Source of the DNA: Hymenobacter sp. BT188
GTDB taxonomy: Bacteria; Bacteroidota; Bacteroidia; Cytophagales; Hymenobacteraceae
Length of the DNA stretch: 64,000 bases
NCBI RefSeq assembly: GCF_014333585.1
Contig: NZ_JACSCW010000001.1
Span: 372,001 to 436,000, forward strand
Reading direction: 5' to 3'
The position numbers were made by a program, and so were the translations under genes. This document shows, piece after piece, positions 34,571 through 42,807 of this stretch; the stretch's first letter is position 1, and each line of letters opens with the position of its first letter. The notes under the pieces are model-generated. The model saw nothing but the letters and a program-made list of their open reading frames with translations. It was not told the origin of the DNA and searched no databases.

Positions 34571-36187
34571 ATGAACGACCAGATGAATGAGCGCGTAAAG
34601 TTGCAGGCCTCTCGGGGTATCGCTGCCCTGAATGGCCGTCCTGCTGCTTTATCCATGACCGGCCCGGCGGGCAAATTGCCCCCCCAGGCCCGTGAGTTAG
34701 AGGCCGCGGTGCTCGGCGCGCTCATGCTTGAAAAAGACGCGCTGACTACGGTTATCGACATCCTGAAGCCCCTGAGCTTTTACGACGATAAGCACCAGCG
34801 AATCTTCAAGGCCATCCTGAACCTGTTTGATAAGTCGGAACCAATCGACATTCTCACCGTTGTCCATGAGCTGCGGGAGATGGGCGAGCTGGAGCCAGCT
34901 GGCGGCCATCATTACGTGGCTAACCTCACCTTCAAGGTTAACTCGGCCGCAAACATTGAGTACCACGCGCGTATCATCACTGAGAATGCTATCAAGCGGG
35001 AGCTGATTAATATCGCCTCCACCATTCATCGCGATGCTTTCGAAGACACTACCGACGTATTCAACCTGCTCGACCAGACGGAACAGGCGCTGTTTGAGGT
35101 TTCGGAGTCCAACATCCGCAAGAACTTCGATGATATGCGCAGCCTTATGGGCAAGGCTATCAAAGAGCTGGAGGAGAAGAAAAATCAGAAAGATGGCCTC
35201 ACTGGCGTGCCCAGCGGCTTCTCGGCCCTCGACCGCGTAACCAGTGGTTGGCAACCCTCTGACTTGGTGATTATTGCGGCCCGACCCGGTATGGGTAAAA
35301 CGGCATTCGTAGTTTCCGCCATGCGCAATGCCGCCGTAGATTTTAAGAAGCCAGTGGCCATTTTTTCGCTGGAAATGTCGTCACTTCAGCTCGTCAATCG
35401 TCTGATTTCGGCGGAGGCGGAGCTGGATTCTGAGAAAATCAAGAAAGGCAACCTAGCAGACTACGAGTGGGCACAGCTCAACCATAAGATCTCATCCCTG
35501 TCAAGCGCGCCCATCTTTATTGATGACACCCCCGCGCTGAGCATCCGGGAACTGCGTACCAAATGCCGCCGTCTTAAGGCCCACCACGATATTCAGCTTA
35601 TCATCATCGACTATCTGCAGTTGATGAGCGGTAACACCGATGGGGGCAAAGGAGCCGGAAACCGTGAGCAGGAAATTGCCAGTATCTCGCGGGCATTGAA
35701 GGGCATTGCCAAGGAGCTGAATATCCCAGTCATTGCCCTATCGCAGCTTTCTCGCTCGGTAGAAACCCGTGGCGGCGACAAGAAGCCGCAGCTTAGTGAC
35801 CTTCGTGAATCCGGCTCCATCGAGCAGGACGCAGATATGGTTATTTTTCTTTATCGACCTGAATACTACAAGATTACGGAAGATGAAATGGGTAATCCTA
35901 CCCAAGGTACTGGCGAAGTAATTATTGCTAAGCACCGGAATGGCTCCCTCGAAACCGTACAGCTCAAGTTTATCGGCCGCTTCACTAAGTTTGCCGACTT
36001 GGATGGTGTAGGCTTTGGTGGCGATGCAGGAGGCTTCAATCCTGGCGCGTTCCCCGCCAGCACCTTCGACGAGGACCCTAGCAGCTTTGCGCCTAATACT
36101 ATACGATTGGGAAGTAAAATTAATGATGGTGCCAGCCCGGTACCTTTCCCCAAAAGTAATTTTGGGAATGACGACCCGCCGTTTTAA
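34571..36187 (+). CDS. dnaB: Replicative DNA helicase DnaB
   Basis: A 538-residue hexameric helicase that unwinds DNA ahead of the replication fork. N-terminal DnaB domain (LPPQARELEAAVLGALML, to about 150) that binds primase, a linker, then the RecA-like motor with Walker A ARPGMGKTAF, LEMSSLQLVNRL, Walker B LIIIDYLQLM and the arginine-finger segment QLSRSVETRGGDKKPQLSDLRESGSIEQDADMV (in two pieces). The final 60 residues are a Gly/Pro-rich flexible tail. The ATG at 34571 was chosen; the frame also has a GTG three bases before. Its stop codon begins the left arm of a long perfect palindrome. Confidence 0.97.
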   Translation: MNDQMNERVKLQASRGIAALNGRPAALSMTGPAGKLPPQARELEAAVLGALMLEKDALTTVIDILKPLSFYDDKHQRIFKAILNLFDKSEPIDILTVVHELREMGELEPAGGHHYVANLTFKVNSAANIEYHARIITENAIKRELINIASTIHRDAFEDTTDVFNLLDQTEQALFEVSESNIRKNFDDMRSLMGKAIKELEEKKNQKDGLTGVPSGFSALDRVTSGWQPSDLVIIAARPGMGKTAFVVSAMRNAAVDFKKPVAIFSLEMSSLQLVNRLISAEAELDSEKIKKGNLADYEWAQLNHKISSLSSAPIFIDDTPALSIRELRTKCRRLKAHHDIQLIIIDYLQLMSGNTDGGKGAGNREQEIASISRALKGIAKELNIPVIALSQLSRSVETRGGDKKPQLSDLRESGSIEQDADMVIFLYRPEYYKITEDEMGNPTQGTGEVIIAKHRNGSLETVQLKFIGRFTKFADLDGVGFGGDAGGFNPGAFPASTFDEDPSSFAPNTIRLGSKINDGASPVPFPKSNFGNDDPPF

Positions 36188-36280
36188 CAAACTGCCTAAG
36201 CTAAAAAGCGGAGTGCTCAATCTTTAGTCCACAGTGGACTAAAGATTGAGCACTCCGCTTTTTAGCTTAGGCAGTTTGTT
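36186..36280. repeat. Perfect 47-bp inverted repeat, 1-base centre, after dnaB
   Basis: Left arm 36186-36232 and right arm 36234-36280 are exact reverse complements with a single A between them. The left arm starts within the dnaB stop codon (TAA, 36185-36187). Transcribed from dnaB it would make a 47-bp hairpin with no usable loop. Confidence 0.97.
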
Positions 36281-36284
36281 ACAT

Positions 36285-36322
36285 ATAAGCGGCTGCCCCT
36301 GATCAGGAGCAGCCGCTTATTT
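36285..36322 (-). terminator. Terminator of the lipocalin-like lipoprotein gene
   Basis: Perfect 12-bp stem ATAAGCGGCTGC/GCAGCCGCTTAT around a loop that is itself palindromic (CCTGATCAGG), directly beside the long palindrome. Confidence 0.75.
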
Positions 36323-36340
36323 ATGAAGTATGCAGGCTGG

Positions 36341-36814
36341 TTAGCGCGTGTATTCTAGTTCGGTATATGGCTCACCAGCTTTGGCTACGCTACGCAACTT
36401 AAGCGAAGAAGCAGACAGCGAAGTAATCTGGTATTCTTTGGCCTCACCCAAATTGAGCGTTAGTGCTTTCTTGTCGGTGCTGAGAGCCCAAGTACCCGGC
36501 TTAGCTGGCGTTTTAGAATCTTTATCGCAAACATTAGCGCCTTCCAACTCCGTCAATTCACCCGTTGCCTCGAAATGCAGCTTGTTATCCTTGCTGCACT
36601 CGTCTAGCATCATGAATATATTGGTGGTTCTGACGTTGTTTGGGGTTGGCACGATGCCTTTGTAGGCTACTAGCTGCCAATCACCGGCCAAAGAAGCATC
36701 CGTCGAAGACTGGGATGTAGCGCGGGGAGATGGAGATTCTTCTAGCTGCTTTTCGCAAGAGGCAAACAGCATGGTGCCCAACGAAAGGGCCGTAAGCAGA
36801 CGTACTTTGGTCAT
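36341..36814 (-). CDS. Lipocalin-like lipoprotein
   Basis: A 157-residue lipoprotein: lipobox LFASC (Cys20) and a low-complexity Ser/Pro linker, then a beta-rich domain (LAGDWQLVAYKG, about 42-157) matching the small lipocalin-like fold common in Bacteroidota, with ECSKDNKLHFEATGELTE and GTWALSTDKKALTLN typical of that fold. It should be anchored in the outer membrane. Ligand unknown. A terminator with a perfect stem follows; it is a single-gene unit. Confidence 0.72.
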   Translation of the reverse strand: MTKVRLLTALSLGTMLFASCEKQLEESPSPRATSQSSTDASLAGDWQLVAYKGIVPTPNNVRTTNIFMMLDECSKDNKLHFEATGELTELEGANVCDKDSKTPAKPGTWALSTDKKALTLNLGEAKEYQITSLSASSLKLRSVAKAGEPYTELEYTR

Positions 36815-37136
36815 GAAAAGAGAGAATGGTGAATAGAAATGAACGCGTAGAAATAGACCGTATAGCTATGAATTTAAGGGGATGCGCAAAAGCATTAGAA
36901 GAGTGAAGAGCAGTTGAATTACCTTGAAGAAGTGTAATTACTCATATATCCTGGCTGCAAATATAGATACCGCTTTTGTATACACCATCAAAAGCGTCCT
37001 AAAACGTACCTATAAAATTATGTCAATTGTATTTTGTTAATATATATTTAAGCTAAGAATGCTGACAAATAAGAAAGCCTGCTAAAGCCTCATCTATAGG
37101 GGGCCTTAACAGGCTTATATGTACTATATAACAATA
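36815..37136. other. 322-base AT-rich spacer
   Basis: It contains the probable ankyrin-gene terminator at 37075-37116 at its right end. The rest (36840-37060) is AT-rich and must hold the lipocalin promoter, but no exact -7 box was found. No gene is supported. Confidence 0.4.
37075..37116 (-). terminator. Terminator of the ankyrin gene
   Basis: Stem AAGCCTG..TAA.GCC / GGCCTTAACAGGCTT, slightly imperfect, directly downstream of the ankyrin stop on the minus strand. Confidence 0.6.
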
Positions 37137-37592
37137 TTATGATTTAGTCTTTGCCTCAAGCAGCGTGACTACCTCTTTATTATTGGCAGCCTTAGCACTG
37201 GTAAGGGCTGTGTTTCCGTCTTCATCCTTAGCCTGCAAGTCGGCACCACTAGCTAATAGTAGCTCTATGAGCTCCTTGCTGCCTTTTCCGGCCGCATAGT
37301 GAAGCGCAGTTGCTTGAAAAGCATCACGCCAGTTGATTTTTGCTTTATACTGAAGCAGTGATTTTACGATAGCCACATTATTATTTGTAGCCGCTGCAAT
37401 CAGATAACTAGTAGGAAAACCAGGAACGATTTCGATAACGTGATTGGGGTCAGCTCCTGTTTTTAACAGGGTTTCGACAGCGGTGGTGTTGCTTTTTAAA
37501 ACCGCCGTATATAATTCCTTACTTTTATCCTGAGCTGCTGAGACATAAGCCAAGCTCATAAATAACAAGCAAAAGAGGGCAATCTTTTTCAT
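37137..37592 (-). CDS. Secreted ankyrin-repeat protein
   Basis: A 151-residue exported protein. Signal peptide ending at VSAAQ. Four ankyrin-type repeats follow (LYTAVLKSNTTAVETLLKTGADPN; then the unit containing TSYLIAAATNNNVAIVKSLLQYKAKIN; then ATALHYAAGKGSKELIELLLASGAD; and the last with NTALTSAKAANNKEVV, each in pieces), ending in TKS. Such small periplasmic ankyrin proteins bind protein partners; the partner is unknown. Downstream, between this gene and the PepSY gene, is a perfect 13-bp hairpin (37611-37646). Confidence 0.83.
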   Translation of the reverse strand: MKKIALFCLLFMSLAYVSAAQDKSKELYTAVLKSNTTAVETLLKTGADPNHVIEIVPGFPTSYLIAAATNNNVAIVKSLLQYKAKINWRDAFQATALHYAAGKGSKELIELLLASGADLQAKDEDGNTALTSAKAANNKEVVTLLEAKTKS

Positions 37593-37610
37593 ACAAAAGG
37601 GTGGTAAAGT

Positions 37611-37646
37611 GAACGTGATATTGCGTAAAAGTACAATATCACGTTC
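37611..37646. repeat. Perfect 13-bp hairpin between ankyrin and PepSY genes
   Basis: GAACGTGATATTG (37611-37623) and CAATATCACGTTC (37634-37646) around a 10-base loop. It may end the iron-uptake operon or act as an operator upstream of the ankyrin gene; the T-run on the minus side is weak. Confidence 0.6.
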
Positions 37647-37720
37647 TTTCTATCAACATCCTCTTTTACCAAATTAAAATGGTAGAAGCCACAAAGGAGC
37701 CCTCTTTAAATTGAAGATTC

Positions 37721-38938
37721 TTAGCTGGCTGCGGCTAGATGTTTTTGCTTCTTCTTTTTCGCTTTTTTCAACCGGTTCAGCCAAAGAATAACGCCGGTAA
37801 TCGGGAATGTAAAGCCCAACACGCATACTATTAAGGCAATAATTTTGGAAGGCATCCCAAAAATGGCCCCCGTGTGCACTGGCTTAAAGGAGCGTCGTAC
37901 CCGTTGTCCTAAATTACGATCCTGAAAGTTGAGCTTGCCCAAAACCTGACCGGTATACTGATCTAGGTATAGTTCATCATTGGCTGATTCGTGGGGGGCA
38001 TTTGCCGGTAACATAGCTATGCGCACCGACTCGGCAGAGTCTTTGGGAAGTTGGATGTTGAAGTTTTGGGCCGTAGGCACCTGCTGACGCGCTATTGCAT
38101 AGGCCGCATCATAAGTGAGGCGCAAATCGGTTGAAGCAACTACTGATTTCGGTGGCTCGGGGCCTTTCATCTCTGAATTGGTGAGCGTGAATATGCCTTT
38201 ATTAAACCACTCAAATGACCAAGCCAAGCCCGTAAAAGCGAATACGAATAGAAACAGCGCGCTATAAAACCCGAGCACAATGTGCAAATCATGGTTGAGG
38301 CGCTTCCAGCTGGCATCCCACTTTACGGAGAGGCGCTGACGTAGTACCTTCCCCGTTGCAGGCCACCATAGCACCAAGCCAGTACCGATGATAAACAAGA
38401 AAAATAAGGTGCTCACACCTACAACGAACTTGCCTACCGCACCGGCCACCATGCCCCGGTGCAGGGCAAACATGGTGTAGAAGAATGTGTCGCGGTAAAC
38501 GTAAGGGCCCACAACCTGCCCGGAGTATGGATTGACAAAGTATTTGGGGCCACCTCCGCCTTCACCGCCACCTTTTGGTTTTTCGCCTGCTTTTGCCCCT
38601 TTAGTGTTAGCAGCCGGGCCTGCTTGCGCCACTGGGGGGCTTTTCTCACCGGCTTTATCGCCAGCTAAGCTCACTTCTACCGTACGCAAAGGGTCAGTAT
38701 ATACCTTCATGCCCGTTACTTTGGCCTGAGGCACTGAGACTTGCACTGCCTGGGTTATTTGCTGAAGCGAAAGACGAGTCTGGGTAGTAGGTGCCTCAAC
38801 AAAGTAGCGCTCTGGGTGCCAAGCCTGCTCCAGTTCCTTCTCAAAAACCAGAACCGCCCCTGTAAAGCAGAGCACCGCTATAACCAAGCCGGATGCAAGA
38901 CTCAAGTATAAGTGAATTGTGCGGAAGAAGATTTTCAT
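37721..38938 (-). CDS. PepSY-TM membrane protein of the iron-uptake operon
   Basis: A 405-residue protein with four membrane helices: 10-35 (LYLSLASGLVIAVLCFTGAVLVF), about 185-210, 225-250 and 370-395 (IIALIVCVLGFTFPITGVILWL). The first helix and the HRGMVAGAVGKF segment are characteristic of PiuB/PepSY-TM proteins, which take part in siderophore or haem iron reduction and uptake. A Gly/Lys-rich low-complexity stretch (AGEKPKGGGEGGGGP) lies in the periplasmic loop. It follows the TonB receptor by 75 bases and closes the operon, where it probably acts on the iron complex in the periplasm. Confidence 0.85.
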   Translation of the reverse strand: MKIFFRTIHLYLSLASGLVIAVLCFTGAVLVFEKELEQAWHPERYFVEAPTTQTRLSLQQITQAVQVSVPQAKVTGMKVYTDPLRTVEVSLAGDKAGEKSPPVAQAGPAANTKGAKAGEKPKGGGEGGGGPKYFVNPYSGQVVGPYVYRDTFFYTMFALHRGMVAGAVGKFVVGVSTLFFLFIIGTGLVLWWPATGKVLRQRLSVKWDASWKRLNHDLHIVLGFYSALFLFVFAFTGLAWSFEWFNKGIFTLTNSEMKGPEPPKSVVASTDLRLTYDAAYAIARQQVPTAQNFNIQLPKDSAESVRIAMLPANAPHESANDELYLDQYTGQVLGKLNFQDRNLGQRVRRSFKPVHTGAIFGMPSKIIALIVCVLGFTFPITGVILWLNRLKKAKKKKQKHLAAAS

Positions 38939-39014
38939 AATGGTAGCCTTAAATTTGTTTAAGGGGAGGCCTGTCGCTCTTTAATTAAAATCTAATCAAC
39001 TGCGCAACAATAAT

Positions 39015-41465
39015 TTACCACTTTACTCCCACGGTGAGGAAGTAGCTGCGGCCGTCGGAGGGCAGAATGCCGGGGCCGGGGTAGCCAGTGGCGCGGCGGG
39101 TAAAGTAAATGTTATTGGTCAGATTGTTCACGCTGCCCTCCAGTTTGAGCCAACGATGCTCCCACGACACGGAGGCATCCATGACATGATAGGCCGGAAT
39201 GCGGCCGACCACGGCCGAAACGCCACCGTCCGTGGCATTGGTGGCATCCGTGAACTGGTCGGAAAGGTAAGTGTACTGAAAGGATGCTTTTAGGGGGCCG
39301 TAGCCCGCTCGCGTGCCGGCTTTTAGGTTTAGGTTGGGCACAAACTCTACCTGGTTGCCCTTTACGCCAGCTATTTCGCTGGCCGTGTAGCGGCCGTGAA
39401 TCAGGGCTACGTTGCCAAACGTCGACCACGACCACTGACCGGCCTGGGGCTGCCACAGGCGCAACACGTCGGCCTCGGCATAGGACTCAACGCCCAGAAT
39501 CAGGGCGCGGCCAATGTTGCCGCGGCGACGCAGCACCCGGTCGTTCTCGTCGTAGGTCTGCACTTCGCCAATGCGGTTGCCGTAGTTCAGGGCAAACAGG
39601 CTCACGTCGTAGGTGAGCCACTGGCCTTGCTCTCCGCGCAGGCCCGCGTCGGCCGAGAAGCCGCGCTCGTCCTGAAGGTTGGGGTCGATGATGGCCGAGG
39701 GGTTGGCGATGCGCATGTCGCTGAAGGTGATGGAGCGGTAGTTCTGCGAGATGTTGGCGTAAAACTCACGCTCTTCCTGGGGCTTGAAGCTCACCCCAAT
39801 GCCGCCCAGCAGGAAGCCGCGCGGGCTGGTGCGCTGCTCATCCTGGCGCGTTACTTCGGTAATGTTGCCGGCCAAATCCCGGTCTACTACGCCATAAAAG
39901 CCGTTGGCGCGGGTGCGGATATACTCGTAGCGCAAGCCTGGCGTAATCGAAATCTGGTCGTTGAGATACAGAATGTTTTCGGCGAAGAAGGCGACGTTGT
40001 GGTTGGGGAAGCGGTAGTCGGAGTAGCTGGAAGTGGAAAGCGCGTCGGGCTCCACGAAGCGAAAATCGGCGCCTCGGCCAGCGGGGCCGAAGCCCTGAAT
40101 GCTATGATTATAGCCCCGGTAGTAGCGTGTGCCCAGCAGGAGCACGCCATTTTTGCCCCCCAGAGTGTAGCGGTTGAGGTAGCGAGCTTCAAGACCAACG
40201 TTGCGGAAGTCGCCGGTAATCAGGTCGCGGCCTAGCTCGTCGTCATCATTGGTGTCGACGCGGTTGGGCCGGAAACCCAGAGACTTTCTGGTAGCCAGCA
40301 GCCCGAAGGTGGTCAGGTTGAGGTTAGCACGCGGATTTAGCTTCCAGTCGGTCGAGACGTTGAATAGGTTCCAGTTCACCTCAAACCAGTTACGCTCCCG
40401 GTTCGACTGGCGCGGGTCACGGGCAAACTGTTGGTCGCTCAGGCCGCCGGGCTGCTGGGCTAGGTAGTCCATGTGAGTCACCTGGGCGCCCACTTTGAGG
40501 TTTTCAGTGAATTGGTAGCGCAGGTCAGCGTAGGCGGTTTTGCTGTCGAAATGAGAGTTGGGTCGCCAGCCATCGCCGCGCTTGTACTGGGCGAAAGTGT
40601 AGTAGCTGAGCTTCTTTACCGTGCCGCTCACGCTATTAAAGGAGTTGAAAAAGCCGTAAGAACCGACGGTTTGCCGCGAGGTGACGGCCACCGTCTTGTC
40701 GGTTTCGGGGGCACGCAGTTCGAAGTTGATCAGGCCTCCAAACTGGGTGCCGTATTGCAAAGACGCTGCCCCGCGCACCAGCTGAATGCGCTTGATGGCC
40801 TCGATGGGCGGAGTGTAATAGCTTTCGGGGTAGCCCAGGGCATCGGCCGAGATGTCGTAGCTGTTCTGGCGCACGTTGAAGTTGGCCGTGCGGTTGGGGT
40901 CGAGGCCGCGGCCCCCGATGCTGAGCTGAAGGCCGCCCTGGTCATTTTCCCAGATGTTGAGGCCCGCCACGCGCGCGTACACCTGTCGGGCGTTGTTGGT
41001 AGCCAGGTTAGCTACCAGGTTATCGGGAATGATGACTTCCGACTTTTTGGCCGCGAAAATGGCAGTTCCTTCTACCTCCCGCAGGCGGGTTTGTCCAAAC
41101 CGACTCTGGGGGGCAGATATCACTACCTCTTTCAGCGTCCGCTCGCGGCGCGCCAACGTAAACTCCTGAAGGCCCAGGTTTTCCGTCAGACTTACCTCTA
41201 CTCTGAGCGGCTCATGGCTAATGGAAGAAAACTGCAACTGCTGGCGGCCCGGCCCCAAGTTGGGCACCACGAACAAACCAGCGCTGTCTGTGCGGACAAT
41301 CTGGCGGGAGCCTTTCAGGTACACTTCGCAGCCAGCCACGGGCTGTCCCGTACTGGCTTCTCGCACCAGGCCATTGAGCGTGAGGCGCTGGGCTATAGTG
41401 GGGTGCTGGAACAGCATGCTAACCACAAGCAGCCAAAAACTATAAACCGCTAATCGCATCTTCAA
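39015..41465 (-). CDS. TonB-dependent outer-membrane receptor
   Basis: An 816-residue receptor. Signal peptide ending at IAQ, a CarboxypepD_reg domain (about 25-110, LNGLVREASTGQPVAGCEVY), the plug (about 125-260 with the conserved YGTQFGGLINFEL stretch) and a 22-strand barrel ending in SYFLTVGVKW with an aromatic C-terminus. The loop LRYEYIRTRANGFYGVV and the RRATGYPGPGILPSDGRSYFL end match Fe(III) dicitrate/siderophore-type receptors. It is fourth in the operon after DUF4856, imelysin-like and HTTM genes; the substrate is most likely an iron complex, but specificity cannot be read from sequence. Confidence 0.92.
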   Translation of the reverse strand: MKMRLAVYSFWLLVVSMLFQHPTIAQRLTLNGLVREASTGQPVAGCEVYLKGSRQIVRTDSAGLFVVPNLGPGRQQLQFSSISHEPLRVEVSLTENLGLQEFTLARRERTLKEVVISAPQSRFGQTRLREVEGTAIFAAKKSEVIIPDNLVANLATNNARQVYARVAGLNIWENDQGGLQLSIGGRGLDPNRTANFNVRQNSYDISADALGYPESYYTPPIEAIKRIQLVRGAASLQYGTQFGGLINFELRAPETDKTVAVTSRQTVGSYGFFNSFNSVSGTVKKLSYYTFAQYKRGDGWRPNSHFDSKTAYADLRYQFTENLKVGAQVTHMDYLAQQPGGLSDQQFARDPRQSNRERNWFEVNWNLFNVSTDWKLNPRANLNLTTFGLLATRKSLGFRPNRVDTNDDDELGRDLITGDFRNVGLEARYLNRYTLGGKNGVLLLGTRYYRGYNHSIQGFGPAGRGADFRFVEPDALSTSSYSDYRFPNHNVAFFAENILYLNDQISITPGLRYEYIRTRANGFYGVVDRDLAGNITEVTRQDEQRTSPRGFLLGGIGVSFKPQEEREFYANISQNYRSITFSDMRIANPSAIIDPNLQDERGFSADAGLRGEQGQWLTYDVSLFALNYGNRIGEVQTYDENDRVLRRRGNIGRALILGVESYAEADVLRLWQPQAGQWSWSTFGNVALIHGRYTASEIAGVKGNQVEFVPNLNLKAGTRAGYGPLKASFQYTYLSDQFTDATNATDGGVSAVVGRIPAYHVMDASVSWEHRWLKLEGSVNNLTNNIYFTRRATGYPGPGILPSDGRSYFLTVGVKW

Positions 41466-42807
41466 AAGGTAAAATCCAGTTCTTGGGCCGCCAAGTGTCG
41501 GTTTCGCGGGCCAAGTCTACGGTGGGGTCGATATAAGATTTGCCCAGGCGCCCATTCAGGCTCACGTAGGCATCAGCGTACACCTGCGGACGATGTACGC
41601 CCTGACGAGCGTAATAGTCGCGCAGGTAGTGGGCGAATTGCACCATCATGTCAGGCTGGGTAGACAGCATCTTTTCCTGCAACACGCTAAGGTGTTCGTA
41701 ATTATTCACTAAGCGAGCCCGCCCCGTGGCACCGTCCACGACCTTAAACTGCACTTGCCCCATTTTTTCCATCAGCATTACCCGCCACGAAAAACGGTAG
41801 CCTTCCTCGGTCCAGAATAGCTCATTGGGATAAAGCAGATAGCGAAACGGTAAGAGCAGCTGCACCACAAAAAAGCCCCCCAGCCCCATAAGAAGCAACT
41901 GACGAACCGCTAGCCGGTAGACTAGCGGCGCGGTGGCGCGGGGGGCAAAAACGGATAAGCGCAGCACGCGGCGCAGGAACTGCAAAGCCCGCTCATGCTC
42001 GGCCGCTGGGAAAAAAATCAGCGCGGCCACAATCATCACGTACGGGAACATACCGATAGGAAAAAGCACGGCCGTAAGCACATGAAATACAACCACGGCC
42101 GCGTAGGCGTAGGGGCGGGTGAAGCGGTTAAGCAGAAAAAACGGCACCGTTAGGTCGTAGAAAGCACCAAACCAGCTGAAGGCATAGGCCACCCAAGGAT
42201 AGTTGAACAGAAAGCCGACTAGGGGTAGATCGTTTTTGGCGGGCAGCCAGATGCGCAGCGGCATAGCCTCAAGCAGCCAATCCGAGTTCAGCTTGGCCAA
42301 ACCAGCGTAGAAATACACGATGCCCAATAGCAGGCGCAGGGCATCCACGGTCCAACGGGGCACCTGGTCGTGCCAGCGGCTGGGGTTACGGTGAGCATCC
42401 AGGGAAAAGTAGCAGCCCGTGGGCAGCACAATGAGCAGCAGCGCTACCAGACTCACAAAATAGTAGTGGTTCAAGTAGGTGCTTTTGTCCATGAGCTCTA
42501 TATAAGTAAAGCTCAGAAACAGGCCAATGGCCGCTGAGCGGTACCACCACCCCACGGCTACGAGCAAGGCACACAGGCCACACACCGCAAACAACCCATA
42601 CGTGAGCGGCCCCAGAGGCTTTATCCACTCAAAGCCGTAGTAAGAAAAGAAAAACTTGGGTTTCAGATACAGCTCCGCAATCCAGCCCTTACTCCAGAAA
42701 CGAACTACGCTGGCCACTACCAGCAGGCCAAAAGCCAACCGGAACGTAGCCAGCGGAGCCGCTGAGGTATACGAATGCAAGTAGCGCTGCAGGTGACGGC
42801 CCAGCAT
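41440..42807 (-). CDS. HTTM-domain (vitamin K-dependent carboxylase-like) membrane protein
   Basis: A 455-residue membrane protein of the HTTM family, the bacterial relatives of gamma-glutamyl carboxylase. About ten membrane helices are visible; the conserved DKSTYLNHYYFVSL motif (about 107-120) and YFYAGLAKLNSDWLLEAMPL are the family's core, and a hydrophilic C-terminal part follows (from about 330). No substrate is known for bacterial members. It overlaps the TonB receptor start by 26 bases and the preceding imelysin-like gene by one base (TAATG-type), so translation is coupled: it works with the iron-uptake proteins, perhaps modifying one of them. Confidence 0.88.
   Translation of the reverse strand: MLGRHLQRYLHSYTSAAPLATFRLAFGLLVVASVVRFWSKGWIAELYLKPKFFFSYYGFEWIKPLGPLTYGLFAVCGLCALLVAVGWWYRSAAIGLFLSFTYIELMDKSTYLNHYYFVSLVALLLIVLPTGCYFSLDAHRNPSRWHDQVPRWTVDALRLLLGIVYFYAGLAKLNSDWLLEAMPLRIWLPAKNDLPLVGFLFNYPWVAYAFSWFGAFYDLTVPFFLLNRFTRPYAYAAVVVFHVLTAVLFPIGMFPYVMIVAALIFFPAAEHERALQFLRRVLRLSVFAPRATAPLVYRLAVRQLLLMGLGGFFVVQLLLPFRYLLYPNELFWTEEGYRFSWRVMLMEKMGQVQFKVVDGATGRARLVNNYEHLSVLQEKMLSTQPDMMVQFAHYLRDYYARQGVHRPQVYADAYVSLNGRLGKSYIDPTVDLARETDTWRPKNWILPFEDAISGL

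Noticed and set aside
40473..41453. A 326-codon plus-strand frame and its neighbour 39396-40235
   Set aside because: Both lie antisense to the TonB receptor gene, whose domains are clear; GC-rich DNA makes such long shadow frames common.
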